Positions 33,601 through 45,205 of a DNA stretch of 64,000 nt are shown piece by piece. The translations under genes were made by a program, and so were the position numbers. The stretch spans positions 186,001 through 250,000 of the forward strand of contig CANNZV010001121.1 in assembly GCA_947561585.1 (NCBI GenBank), written 5' to 3'. Numbering within the stretch: the stretch's first letter is position 1; each line of letters begins with the position of its first letter. The DNA is from Caprella mutica (Eukaryota > Arthropoda > Malacostraca > Amphipoda > Caprellidae). Below the pieces are notes generated by a model, which worked only from the letters and a program-made list of their open reading frames with translations, had not been told where the DNA came from and did not search any database.

Positions 33601-33808
33601 AAGACGTGGGACAGGTGGATGTCCCCCTCTGTCAGAGGGGGACAAGACGTGGGATCAGACGTCTTGCAGAGGGGGACCCCTGTGCAAATGAAGAGGGTTA
33701 GACGTCTGCAAGACGTCTGATGTCCCCCGCCCCACGTCTTAAATCCCTCTATAGCGAGGGGTATCAGACGTCTTAAGACGTGGGACAAACAGCTTTTGGT
33801 TAGCTGGG

Positions 33809-34440
33809 ATCCTCTTTTGCTACCTAAAGACCATCCCTTCAGCCTCAGTATCCTCAACTTCTATCATCAAAAAGTCTCTCACGCCGGCCGACACATTACT
33901 CATAATTCCATACGTGAGGCTGGTTTATACTTACACGGATGTTCGAAAGTTATAAGAAAACTAATCGCTGGATGTATCACTTGTAGAGCTCTCAGGGCTC
34001 CTACTAGATTACAGATGATGTCAGACCTGCCTACTAGTAGACTGGACTAGCCCTACGTTCTCAGCGTAGGGCTAGATGCCTTCGGCTCATATTTCATTCA
34101 CGACGGAGCACACAACACAAGACGGACTAAGACTAGCAAGAAAATCTGGGGCATCCTTCTTACATGCCTCTATTCAAGAGCGATTCACATCGAACCTCTG
34201 CATAGTATGGATACCAGTATTTTTCGGAACTCTCTGAGGAGGTTTTGGAGCACAAGAGGAACTTGCAGTTATATGATAAGCGATAGAGGTCGAAACTTTC
34301 TTGGAGTAAGAAACCAGATAGAGAATGTCGATTTGTACCGACTAAAGTCATTCGCGGATACCCAAAACATCAGTTGGGAATTTGTAACTCCAGGTGCAAG
34401 CTATCAAAGTGGTGTCTGGGAACGTAAGATTGGGAAATGA
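33809..34440 (+). pseudogene. BEL/Pao integrase (zinc-binding and DDE core)
   Basis: The frame resumes after the insertion. FYHQKVSHAGRH (about 33859) and the later CITCRAL give the H-H-C-C zinc-binding set. An in-frame TAG lies at 34048-34050. The DDE core follows in the same frame: first Asp in VGLDAFG (about 34069), second in ISDRGRNF (about 34285), Glu in GVWERK (about 34419). The frame then ends at a TGA at 34438. Catalytic residues are kept despite the stop. Confidence 0.8.
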
Positions 34441-34958
34441 AAAATGCATTAAATTCCTCTATCAGACAATTACACGGCAAAATCCTGTCAAGAGACGAAA
34501 TGGTAACTTTGTTCTGCGAAGCAAGCGCTGTCGTGAATCACACTCCCATGTGGGAATTACGCTCTGACGTCGACGAACCTCTCCCCCTTACCCCTTCCAT
34601 GCTCTTGACCCTCAAAGAGCTCTCTCATCCCCCTCCTGTGGAAGAGTTCTCAAAGGAAGACCTAATTGGCTACGGCTGGCGCAGATGGCGGCGTGTTCAG
34701 TATCTTTCAGACCAATTCTGGTCAAGCTGGAAACGTAATTATGTATACACCCTTAGTGATAGACACAAATGGAAAACCAGAAACGATTGTATTAGAAGGG
34801 GTGACGTGGTCCTTCTAAGAACCAAAACCAAACGAAACTTGTGGCCTCTTGCACTTATAGTAGATGTCAAGAAGAGTAAAGATGGTTTAGTTAGAAATGT
34901 TACCCTTAAAATGATCAACCATACTAGTAAATTCAAACTTGCTCTATTAGAAAGATAA
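34437..34958 (+). pseudogene. BEL/Pao integrase C-terminal domain (DUF5641-like)
   Basis: A shifted frame continues with CEASAVVNHTP, typical of the region after the DDE core, and LTPSMLL. Then FWSSWKRNYVYTLSDRHKW, GDVVLLRTK and WPLALIVDV match the FWxRWxxEYL...GDxVLxxxxxxxxxWPLxxV signature of the C-terminal domain in BEL/Pao polyproteins. It ends at 34958 with a stop. The ATGA overlap at 34437 shows a single frameshift relative to the DDE part. Confidence 0.8.
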
Positions 34959-35040
34959 TTACACAATACCGTTATCCTAATCCCTGGCAAAGACCATTGC
35001 TGATGATTTCTTCTTGTCTGTAACTTTAACTGGGTTACAA

Positions 35041-36060
35041 GTCAGGGGGGTGTGTGACGGCCGTCCAGTTTTTCTTCATATCATATTATTTCATTTATTC
35101 ATATATTTAACTGAACTGCAAATCTGACAACTCAATATTTAACTCCAAACTTCACTTCAAATACTCTACAATCCTAATAGCGTCAGTTTAATTCCAGCTA
35201 GCATCACATACAGTTCTTATGCTATAGTGACAGATAACTCTACAATCCCCATATTTTCCTTGCTAATCTAATTGTGTATATAGTAACTTAGAAGCCCCAT
35301 ATCGAGTGAGTGAAGTTTCTGATCAATATTATTTAATCTGTGTTGCGTACTATTTTGTTAGTTTAGTATTTATATTTTAGTGTTAGGTATCAATATCTTG
35401 TACCTGATCGGTATTTCGGGAAAGACCCCCGTGACTGATATAACTCCATATCATATTTTCTAAATTAGTAATCTTTTTACTATAAAATGGAAATCCCTTT
35501 ATTAGTCAAGGTCTAGTATAGTAACAATTCTGAATACTTTGGTATATTATTAAAAATGTTTAAAACTATGCAGCAATATTTTCCTTAGATAAATTTCTTG
35601 TCTAAGGTAGTTTTATGGCAAAAGTTAATACTTTATAAATGTTCATATCAGTAGCTAGGTGTGTACCATTCTAGTGTTAATTAACTTAAGTTTAACTTCA
35701 CGTGATGGTGCTATACTCACGATATGTCTCTTATTGAAATAGTTTAGTGTCAATTTACTTTAAATATTTTTCATCTTTCTTCGCATCTTTCTGTGTAACC
35801 CGTAATATCACACTACTGATATTGGCATCTATTTAATCATGAACCTATTCATCAAGAGCCACTTTCCTGTCTCACTTCTTCAATTAAGTCCCTTTTACTT
35901 TATATATGTGCTTTCCATTTTGTTCATCGTAATTATGTAACTATAATTTTTGTAACTAATGTAGGTATTTTTGTGTCTTTGCAGTCACGTCTATCAGTGA
36001 AGAATGAAAAACTTACAACAGTTTCACATGGTTCTATTCAGCCCTAAAATAGTTCCATGA
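35041..36060 (+). repeat. G-rich tract and probable 3' LTR of the BEL relic
   Basis: CAGGGGGGTG at 35043-35052 can be the polypurine tract. A TG start follows (TGTGACGGCC at 35053), the usual LTR beginning. A CA end near 36060 (TCCATGACA) is possible but is only a guess because the 5' LTR is missing. No ORF. Confidence 0.45.
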
Positions 36061-37533
36061 CAGTATATGATATATAGAGTTAAGCCCACTATCCGAACAC
36101 TGTCAGTTCTGACTATTGAAACTATCTTTTGAATCCCTGTCTGTATTTTATTAAGAATGTTGAGTTAAAATTGACGAAGGATTATACTTAATCAATTAAA
36201 AAAATTAAACTTTTTAACTTAGTTTTATTTAAATTTTAAATGGATACTCAATTCAAAATATATATCTTTTAATTTCTGTCACCATGCATGTGTTCAATAA
36301 TAACACTCGTTCATCAACACCAAGAAGGGATTTATATTATGTGTGGTAATTATAATTTGGTAAAAAGTTCATTTGAAACAAATTCTTTCAACTATATAAT
36401 CATCGTAATTATTTGTACAGTCACTCAACCAACAGGTAATTATTTAATAAAATTTTAGTAGAACATAAACTTATACCAATATACAAGTAATATTCATTTA
36501 ATTAAAATTATTTTCATTTAGTTTCTTTAATCTGCATTCAATATTATTTTATAACTGAATCAACTTACGAGAAACATCAGTATATTTCTTTGTTCTTTCG
36601 CTATGCTTATTATAAACGAAATATCATAATTTATGTACTCTGACTTATTACTAGTTTTTCAATATTGATTGATTTATTCTTCTTTTCATATTTAAATTAT
36701 TAAAGCAAAAATATTCTTATCCATTAATAATTAAAGCTAGCGAAGCAAGCAAAGTTAACATACAAACATTTGTAAGGTAACATTCAATTTAGCGATTTGT
36801 GTAGTTACTAAAAGTGTCTCGTTCATCAACCTAAGATATAATTATACAGATCATCTAACATACCAGCTGTGTTCTTCACTCGTTAAATGGTTACTGATTT
36901 ACGGTAGAGTCTTGCCAGTAATAAATACCTTAATTTGCATCAAGAACTGTCTTAAGGAATGTTGAATATAAGAACACAAGTTACATGGCATAGATATTGT
37001 AATACCTGTGACATATGTATCAAATAATAGATATTCTACCACCTGTGACCATTAGGCTAATTATAGTAGGTACTGAATGTTGATCATCACGCGTATAACC
37101 GTCTCTCACATTAATAATGTACACTGCAGGTGTGATAAAAACAGACATAAAGAAACAACTGAGAGAACAATGGCCTGACCAATGCATTTAATTAGAAAAT
37201 TCTGCAGATTTTCGTAACAACTTCAACCCCATTTAACTTTTGTTTTTTAATACACCACTAAAGATCATTCTCATTTTTTTTTCTGTCTGCAGGCCTCGTA
37301 GAAGTTTAGGTGCTTTTTTACATCTGCAATAAAGGAAACAAATTCTTAGCCACAAGACGGATATTCTTTGTTTATTGCCAAACTTTAGGCAAAGAGGACT
37401 AATTCTGTGATATTTTCTGAGACTTCGTAAGAACTGGTGGTTTCCAATGATTGAAACACAACAGGTAAGAAATTATGATAGAAACACACGGTGAGATATG
37501 AGGTAAAACATTCGGTGAAAGTGTGTTTAGGTG
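36061..37533. other. AT-rich, nothing recognised
   Basis: No supported ORF, array or inverted repeat. Confidence 0.4.
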
Positions 37534-37663
37534 TTATAATACCAATGAATATTATTTTTAATATTTACTTTGGGTTAATATAACAATGACTAATTAATTA
37601 TAATACCAATGAATATTATATTTAATATTTACTTGGGGTTAATATAACAATGACTAATTAATT
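37534..37663 (+). repeat. Two-copy tandem duplication, ~65 bp
   Basis: ATAATACCAATGAATATTAT to ATAACAATGACTAATTAATT occurs twice in a row with few differences, so it is a fairly young local duplication. Confidence 0.85.
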
Positions 37664-38124
37664 GTATTATGGAAAAACAATATGCATATATTTCAACCCA
37701 ATTTTTTTTCAATTTTAAGAAGCCTTACAACAATTATTTAGGTGGTAATTGTCAGGTTAGCAATTGTATGTTCACGTCTAACCTTATCATAGCACTGATT
37801 ACATATGGATTCATTTTCCCTTGGACATTTTATTTTTATTTTCATCTCACTGATAATTATAGCCATCATCCGTTACTTATCCTCATAATCCTTTAAATTA
37901 TCTTCCGAATTGGAAATAAATCTTCAATGAAGAAAACTGTTGCTAAATTGGCTGATTATTTGTTTCATTCTTTCTATTTTATCTCAATTCCCTTCAGATA
38001 TTTCATAAATTATATTTTCTAAATGTTACGTACTCAACTTTCAGAGGTGAACTTTACATCCTACCACCATAGTAAACAGAATAGTATAGTACCCGAGTTA
38101 CATGTATTATTCAAATTTATTCTG
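37664..38124. other. Unassigned spacer
   Basis: A 75-codon frame at 37669-37896 (plus) is Phe/Tyr/Ile-rich and matches nothing I recognise. No array. Confidence 0.3.
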
Positions 38125-38517
38125 GGTAGGCTGTGACGTCATGTATGTAAACAAGAGGTCACGTCATAATAAACAGAATTGCTGTTGGTCACGTGGAATA
38201 GAGAATTAAGATGGCGGCCAACGCGACCGATCTGACTAATGATCTAATTATCTTGAATAAATCGTCTTCTTCAAGACTAAACATTTGTTACTATTTTGGG
38301 TGTAAAAAGACCAGTAGCAATTTCATCAACAGTCATTTTTAATTTTCGTCCGTATGACTATGAAGATTGAATAATAACATGCGGTAATGTGGAATTAAAA
38401 AAAATATTACCGAAAACGTTATTTAACAAAAGTTGGGTGTGTTGCAGCCATCTTTTGTGTTTGTACTGTGCGTACTAACGTACGCACCATTGTTGACATG
38501 TGACGTCACAGCCTACC
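38125..38517. mobile_element. MITE, ~393 bp, CRE-bearing inverted ends
   Basis: GGTAGGCTGTGACGTCATGT at the left is matched by ACATGTGACGTCACAGCCTA with CC at the right. Inside, AAGATGGCGGCCAAC (about 38207) mirrors GTTGCAGCCATCTTTT (about 38440). Each end holds the CRE palindrome TGACGTCA. The 78-codon frame at 38433-38669 runs out of the right end and is not supported. The target duplication is unclear. Confidence 0.7.
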
Positions 38518-39164
38518 GGGACACGCGTAATATCCCCCCTATAGCTCTGGGATACTATATCTTCTCTGTACTGTGCTACCACCTTCTGTGGCAATGCTTA
38601 ATTAGCGCTAAGTTACCTACTGAGGTTAGTGCCAGGAAAAGTCATAAGGGGAGTGACCTCTCTTGGTGAGAATTTCATCCTCTTCTTTAGGGAGGAAAGT
38701 AGAGATTGAGAAATGATTTAGTGAGTGGTGCACAAATGTTAATTATGCAGATTGTTATGCAGATATATGCAGATATATGAAGTAAGTATCTAAAATAATT
38801 CTATTTGAAAACCAATAGATATGAGATGAATAAAGCAAGTGATAGCAGCATTTGAGAACACTGTTCCGGCACTTTTTTAACCATTTATTATTAATAATAA
38901 TGACCGTAAATTAAAATTTTTAATAAAATGAGGAACGAATTTCATTTGAATAATCACTAATAATGTAGATCAGCTGTATAAATAATTTAAAAGTTTTCAA
39001 TAAAATAGTAACACGTTACAGCTAGATTCTAGAAAATGGAATTATGTTACATTTTCTGGAATTAATTTATGCTCTTTTAACTAAAAATATAATTTGAGAA
39101 CATATTTCATTCAAGTATAGAAGTTTCCAATAAAATCAACGAAATAGTATGAATGTAATTTAGG
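38518..39164. other. Unassigned spacer
   Basis: AT-rich sequence between the MITE and arm 2 of the inverted duplication. Nothing recognised. Confidence 0.4.
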
Positions 39165-42100
39165 TTATCAAGAAGTAGTTTAATCAAAATATTAGATGTT
39201 GTCGTACAGAGTTCAGTTATCAGATTGATAAATCAATAAATTTCATAGATTTTTTTAAATTGTTCATTCTCAATGTTCTCCTTCAGGTTGATTCACATAT
39301 GATTAATTATATTTACATATTGTATAAACGGAGTGTGAACTTTTTAACCATGTATAGAAGAAAATGGAAATGTTTTTGCTAAATGGAAACTTATATCTCT
39401 CGATAAATACAAATGTAACATTTCGAAGTAAATAATATATAATTCCATATGTCATTTCTATCCTACATGTTGGGTACATCTGAATCCCCCCCCCCCCCCA
39501 ACACACACGAAATTACATTTACAACTTGTTCCCAAATTCTTTAGTAACTCATCAAATTCTAATCTCCGATCCAATGAGTTGTCAAAGAAGATTTACACCA
39601 AAGCTACCAATTTATAAACATATTGAATTTACTGTTAAAGATTAGAGATCGAACTGTAACAGAATTTAGTATCCAATGATCAGTAAAAGCTTTTTGTTAA
39701 ATTTAATTTCTGATGTTAATATTCAATAATTGAATGTCAATGACTACATTTTATTTTGAAGTAAAATAACAATTACCTAACTTTAACCTTTGAAGTTCGA
39801 AACCTGTGATGAATTTAATGAAAAACAGCAGGTAATATAATATAGAATATATAACCTGTGCATATATAATAATATATATGTACTACAATATATTGAACAA
39901 TATGAACTTTCCCTAATTATAATAAATTTAAAGTAATTTACCTATTTGTTATCACTGATATCATCGTAGGATTTTCGTCACAGAACTTCATTATGTCGTA
40001 AGAAATTTTTTGATGAATTTGGAATAGTTTATAACTGAAATTTTAAGTCAAACTTTATTTAAAATGAAACTAGTGATTAACAGTTACGAAATAATTATTG
40101 TTAGTAATATATTCAAAAGGAATTCTCATTATTTCTTTTGTTTTTAAAATATTCATTAATCAATATACATTATACATACAACAAAATTTGAAAATCTAGC
40201 TACACAAAATGATCAATTAAATCATTCATTTACATAGAATGTATTACAGTCTAGTTGTCAAAACTGTTGGTGAATCTAAACTATTCTGATACATAAAAAC
40301 GAAAAAATGAAACTATTAAATTCGTTTAACCATGGAGCGACCACAGTGTTTGGATGGCTTGGTCCAGAGGAATTACAAATTTTTACTATTAATTAAATAT
40401 TGACTCTAGTTGCTGAAAATCAAGGATTTTTATAGTTAAAGAACAATTTAAGCAAAATCAAAGAAAATTATATAACATTTTGTTTTTACTTAGTTTTATA
40501 ACATTTTTACCATGCGAAAATCTTGACCTCTGCTGAAATACATACGCTGTTGCGTCACATAGAAATTTACAACAACAAAGAATTGTAATATTACCATAAG
40601 TGATGTTACTAGTGTGATGAAAATGTGACGCAGAAGCGATTGTATTTCATCCGGACTACAGAGGCTAACTTTATCAAAAATAATTAAAAAAAAAAATCGA
40701 ACAAATTTTGTTGGAATATTTTCACTGATAATTATACGATGAATAAATACGTCATAGACAAGGAAAGTCTCAACAGTTTCAGCGATGTAATTCAATATAT
40801 TTCAAATTATACAACAATATTTCAAACCAGACCGGGTCTCTGGTGCTCGATGGTCGTTCCAGGGTTAAGAAATAATGACCTCAAACCTGACTTAAATCCA
40901 TTATCAAGTTGTTCATTTTGAAATGAAAACTTCTTGCGATTTGCTTCATGTTATTATACATCTTGGTCATTCATTTATCTTCATTATTTCAATTGATTTA
41001 ATTAACTACCTTTTCACATTCATTGCAAAATCTTTTAAATGATATAAACTTAGTTTAATTTATAAGTATGAACACGAAACTTCTTGAATTTTCAAATAAA
41101 TACTCTATAATTTTCACATTGAACGAGTAATATAAGAACATATTACAGGTAACAAAAACACTGGTAGAAAATTTAAATATTATTTATTCGTCGAAAATCC
41201 GACTGAAATTTTTTCTGAATTTTAAACAATAATATAGTCTATCGTCTTTCGTTAGATTCAGTTAAAAAAAATACCAGTGATTTATGATATTTATACGATC
41301 AATACATATCGTATTCTACATTATTAGACCATCTGCCGTTTATATATTTTTCGACTGTGATAATGTTCGTGACTTCAGATCGTTCAGATTCTCTTCCTGT
41401 ACTTCCATGTGACTCCTGTACGAAATAAATGATCCATTGTAGACATATAAGATACGAACATTGTGCATGTTAGAATTATATACCTTTATCATTATATACA
41501 TTCCCCTTGACATATAATTATTAGAGTGTAGATAGTATATTATTCTTCATTTTATTCTGTTTCTTAGATAAGTGTAACTCTTTTTATTTGCATTCTTATA
41601 AATCTGATGCAGAAATATGCACATTTTTAGTAAAAGGTAATTGCTACAATTCTCCTTTGATAACTCTTCGTAATAAAATGTGATATTCACTATGTATTAT
41701 TTGAATTTATAATAGAGTTCAAATAAATGATTAAACTTAATTGTTTTAATTTAAAATATATGAATGTATTAGATTGTGAAATAGAATAAAAATGGTAACA
41801 TTTGATTAAATGGTAACATTTAATATTAATTATTACCAATAACGACAAAAATTATTTTTTTATTTATTCAGGTTTGTTTCACATTTACCATATTATTCAC
41901 TTCTCTCTCAGACAGTGATCTACGGACTAGTTCTATTTTCGTCTCAGTTCATTTATTAGTTAATATGCATGAGACTCTCGTAGTCCTGAGCTGTAAATCA
42001 AATATCTTCGCTACTTTACAATATTGGCTTCTCTGCGGTACAGTCACACTCACCAGATCTGAGACACAATAATTAAATAGGTGACCGGAGAATTCGCCGT

Positions 42101-44120
42101 GGAAAATTTTGCAGTCGGAATTTTCGCCGCCGGAATTTTCGCCGTTGGAAAATTAGCCGTTAGGATAATTCGCTGTTAGGAAAATTCGCCGTGGGGAATA
42201 TTTAAATATTTTTTGAATAATAATATAACTGAATATATTTATTTCTATGTATGTTAATAACTGTATGGAAATAATACGGGAAATAATATATGACTAAACA
42301 TATTATATTCCTATTTATTCCTCATATTACGTTAGAATTGCAGCAACGAAGATTTCTATGGATTCTAAAAAATGAATGAGGGAAACCGTACAATGTAATA
42401 CCGAATAAATTAATTTAAAAAAATCAATAATTAGGTAGATAGATATGAATTTATCAATAATTCAGAATAGTACATTAATTAGAAAAGTTTTATCTTAAAT
42501 TCATAATATTAAACACAAAGGAACACTTAACACTTTTAAGATGAAATAATGCAAACCGACTAGGATTAGCCAAAGCACAGCTGACTATCATTTGTGACCT
42601 TCTTCATCTTTACTGAACATTTTTTATACCAAAGAAAATAGCTTCGACTATTTAGTCAACCAATCAAAACACTAAAAAAAATTATACAGGGACCTCTTTT
42701 CACACAAAATTATACGATTACTAGTACTATAACTTCCTTGACGATTACTGATTAAGATATACATTGCATATATGAACAGTTAACATAAATTTTAGGAATC
42801 TTAGTTTTATCAGATAAACAATAATACATAATCACCTACAATTAATATTTACAATTATAAATTCTTATGAATTTTTTTTAAAATTATCTAAAACTTTCAG
42901 TCGTATTTATTTAACAAATTTGTTTACTTTAAAATTAGAAATATTTTTTATCAATACTTATAGGTATTTGAATAGTTATGTCCTCTTTAATTTATCCTTC
43001 ACGGCAAATATTCTTCACGGGGAATTTTCCTAACGGCGAATTTTCCAACGGCGAAAATTCCGACGGCGAATTTTCCCGCGGCGAAAATTCCTAGAAGCAA
43101 TTAAACAATGTGCAGCGGAGCTAGTCTCACTCTAGGCCAATATTAAAACCAATGATCACGTTCCACATCAGGCGCTAGCGCTAAAGGCTACAATAACTAA
43201 AGCAATTATTTAAATATTTGAATGATCGAACACAATTCAATTTATGCATATTTCTAATTTATTTGCAATTGTCTTTTTATTAAATTTAATGTAATTTATC
43301 CCATTTATTATATTCAAAATAAAATTATTATTATATATGACAAATTTTATTCAGTGCCATACATGCAGTGGTATAAATAATTGAAATCAATAATATTTTA
43401 TAGCTAAAAGGATGGATATAAATCTGAATTATTTAATATATATTGTGTATTTAACGTTTAAAAGGATACAGTTGTTATTTATCCGAGTAGGACTTAATAC
43501 TAAACTTAATAAATATTATAATATATTAAATTATTATTTCATGCAACTGTTTCATTGGTTGATAAAGAATATGATTTGAACATAAAAGATATCTTTCGGG
43601 GGACTTTTAATTCAGTTTCAAATTTATAGTTTAATAAGTACAACTATAAATATTTATCTCCTCAATAATTTTACATTTTGCATTCTATTACTTAACCACT
43701 CATCCCGCAGCAACATGCTTACTTTCAATCAATGATTATATTATTTTCTTCTCTTGGAAGCCTCTATTTCTACAAATTAGTTGCAGTTCATGAACACCTT
43801 CAAAAACACGAGTGTTTTTCGTGTTCAATATCCATGAACCAATAGGTCAGATATCGGAAGCGATCAGGTCAAAGGATAAAGATTTAGGTCAATGTCATCT
43901 ATTACTCAATAAATCCATAAATTATTCATTTGCAATTATTGTTCATTAACAAGGAAGCAGTTTAAAAGGTTTTGGCAGCAAATAGGTCAAAGGTAAAGGC
44001 TATTGGATGGTTAATGTCATTTATCAACGGCGGCGAAGGTATGAGCTCTATGACTGTCCATCATCTAGTTTCTTTATAATTCTAATTAATACGTGTTCAT
44101 GTTCACACTCCAATAAGTGT
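39165..44120 (-). repeat. Inverted segmental duplication, arm 2
   Basis: Reverse-complement counterpart of 11025-16510. It lacks the Tc1 hairpin of arm 1 (the equivalent point is near 41255) and carries a foldback element at 42080-43098 that arm 1 lacks (empty site near 11975). It has a run of 14 C at about 39487 where arm 1 has GGGGGAGG at about 16180. No coding region was recognised. Confidence 0.85.
42080..43098. mobile_element. Foldback element A: ends are TTCGCCGTNGGAAAA arrays
   Basis: The left arm (42080-42196) starts GGTGACCGGAGAATTCGCC and runs through about seven units of about 15 bp (GGAATTTTCGCCG, GGAAAATTAGCCGTTA). The right arm (about 43000-43098) is the reverse set (CGGCGAATTTTCC, CGGCGAAAATTCC) and, read inward from the right, begins GCTTCTAGG. 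AATTAAATA (42071-42079) and AATTAAACA (43099-43107) flank it. Arm 1 of the inverted duplication has a single uninterrupted AATTAAACA at the equivalent place, so the boundaries and the 9-bp target duplication are directly supported. The interior is AT-rich without a transposase. Confidence 0.85.
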
Positions 44121-44194
44121 CTTTCTCGTGAATCATACATATAACACTGCATTAATTATTAGAGTGATGACTTATATATGTGCTACTTGGTGTG

Positions 44195-44365
44195 CGGACA
44201 GAGTGTCGAAAGACAAGGAATCGAAAGACAGAGTCTCGAAAGACAAAGTATCGGAAGAAAAAGTATAGAAGGATATAGTAAAGAAAGACAAAATATAGGA
44301 AATGAAAGTATAGAAAGACATGCAAAAATAGAAGGACATATAGCATAGAAAGAAAAATGTATACA
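44195..44365 (+). repeat. Degenerate GAAAGACAAARTATNGAA array
   Basis: About nine irregular units of 15-20 bp, purine-rich on the plus strand. The long minus-strand frames at 44152-44456 arise from this array and are not genes. Confidence 0.7.
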
Positions 44366-44392
44366 GAAGTTGAGGTCGTGCCTCCTTAGCCT

Positions 44393-45062
44393 GGTTCAAT
44401 AAAGACAAAATGAGCCCACCTACAATTGAGCCCAGGATAATTGGGCCCCAAGACAATAATTTTTAGGCCCAAGATAATTGAGCACATAAAAAACTGTTAC
44501 AACATTTTTCACTCCGTTGTGCAATCTTGATTTTCAGTATTCGTACGCTAAAATCTATTTTGAATGTAAGCTTGCTCTCTAATCTTGCTCTAAATTATTA
44601 ATAGTAGGTTGACGATATTGAGTTGTGTTTTGCATCGATCGATCTGTACCACCCTTCAATTACGTTAGTGGTACGAGGCAGTTCTTCCATGACGCGGTTG
44701 AAGAAATTCCACACACTTGGTTTTGAAAAGAGGATTTTGTCTAATTCTTCTGAATGGCCTTCATATCGACGAAATAAATCTTAATGAAGCAATAAGTAAA
44801 AGTTAAATAATGTGTATGCAGTATTCTTTTATAGAAAGGCAAAATCGTAATTCTCCGCGTTGTAAGCGAGTCCACTTTTATCAGTCTATGGTATCAACTT
44901 AATTTGCTACTGTAATAACAAAGTAAAGCTTCTCTATAGTGTTTACTGTAACCTTTTTATTAATGTGATGAATAGTGGCCCGGGGCCTAAATTTCTTNAT
45001 CACTGACATTCAAAATAAAATCACCATATAGAAGTTTGGGGCTCATTTTATTTTGGGATATT
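44393..45062. mobile_element. Probable foldback element E: GAGCCC/GGGCCC ends
   Basis: The left part has AAAATGAGCCC (44407), ATTGAGCCC and ATTGGGCCCCAAGA units; the right part has GGGGCCTAAATTT and GGGGCTCATTTTATTTTGGG (45040-45059), the reverse complement of the left. GGTTC at 44393 is a possible start by likeness to the other foldbacks. The target duplication was not found. One unknown base (n) lies at 44998. Confidence 0.45.
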
Positions 45063-45205
45063 ACAAGTCCTCAAATCTGATGGACTGTGATTGTTGAAAT
45101 AATTTCTTTATATGGTATTCTTTATTGTTTTTCCATTTATCATAATTTGTCAAAGACTTCTGGATGTGTCTCTTAAAATAAGAGCATCCTGTTCGTGGGC
45201 CTATG

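Larger units (their letters stand above)
31134..33808. mobile_element. 2.68-kb satellite-filled insertion in the BEL integrase
   Basis: The ends are inverted repeats CCCAGCTAACCA (31134-31145) and TGGTTAGCTGGG (33797-33808). AT flanks both sides (31132-31133, 33809-33810), or up to ATCC if the ends are set inwards. Removing the block and one AT leaves the integrase frame and conserved residues continuous, so it is a true insertion. The inside consists of three tandem arrays (31160-32085, 32115-32785, 33238-33600), a Pol III-like tRNA relic and AT-rich filler. Palindromic GACGTC-type words (CAGACGTCTG, AGACGTCTTAAGACGT) sit near both ends. No transposase. The family is not identified. Confidence 0.82.
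29438..36060 (+). mobile_element. BEL/Pao LTR retrotransposon relic, 5'-truncated
   Basis: Contains, in order, reverse transcriptase (from near motif A), RNase H, integrase zinc-binding and DDE core, and a C-terminal domain of BEL/Pao type, then a G-rich tract and a probable 3' LTR. The gag, protease, 5' LTR and first RT motif are missing. The coding part is broken by at least four frame changes and two in-frame stops and is split by the insertion 31134-33808. The right limit is uncertain because there is no second LTR to compare. Confidence 0.85.

Noticed and set aside
34047..34076. 11-bp-arm hairpin CTAGCCCTACG...CGTAGGGCTAG in the BEL integrase
   Set aside because: It lies in the expected coding frame around the first catalytic Asp with no extra bases; the TAG is explained by a single substitution, so the palindrome is probably chance.
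35041..36060. Exact 3' LTR borders
   Set aside because: Only a TG start after a G-rich tract is visible; with the 5' LTR missing, the right border cannot be fixed from this window.
14920..40795. Similar 81- and 99-codon ORFs in the two duplication arms, first taken for a conserved small protein
   Set aside because: The likeness follows from the DNA duplication; frames contain different starts, indels and low-complexity parts, with no sign of protein-level constraint.
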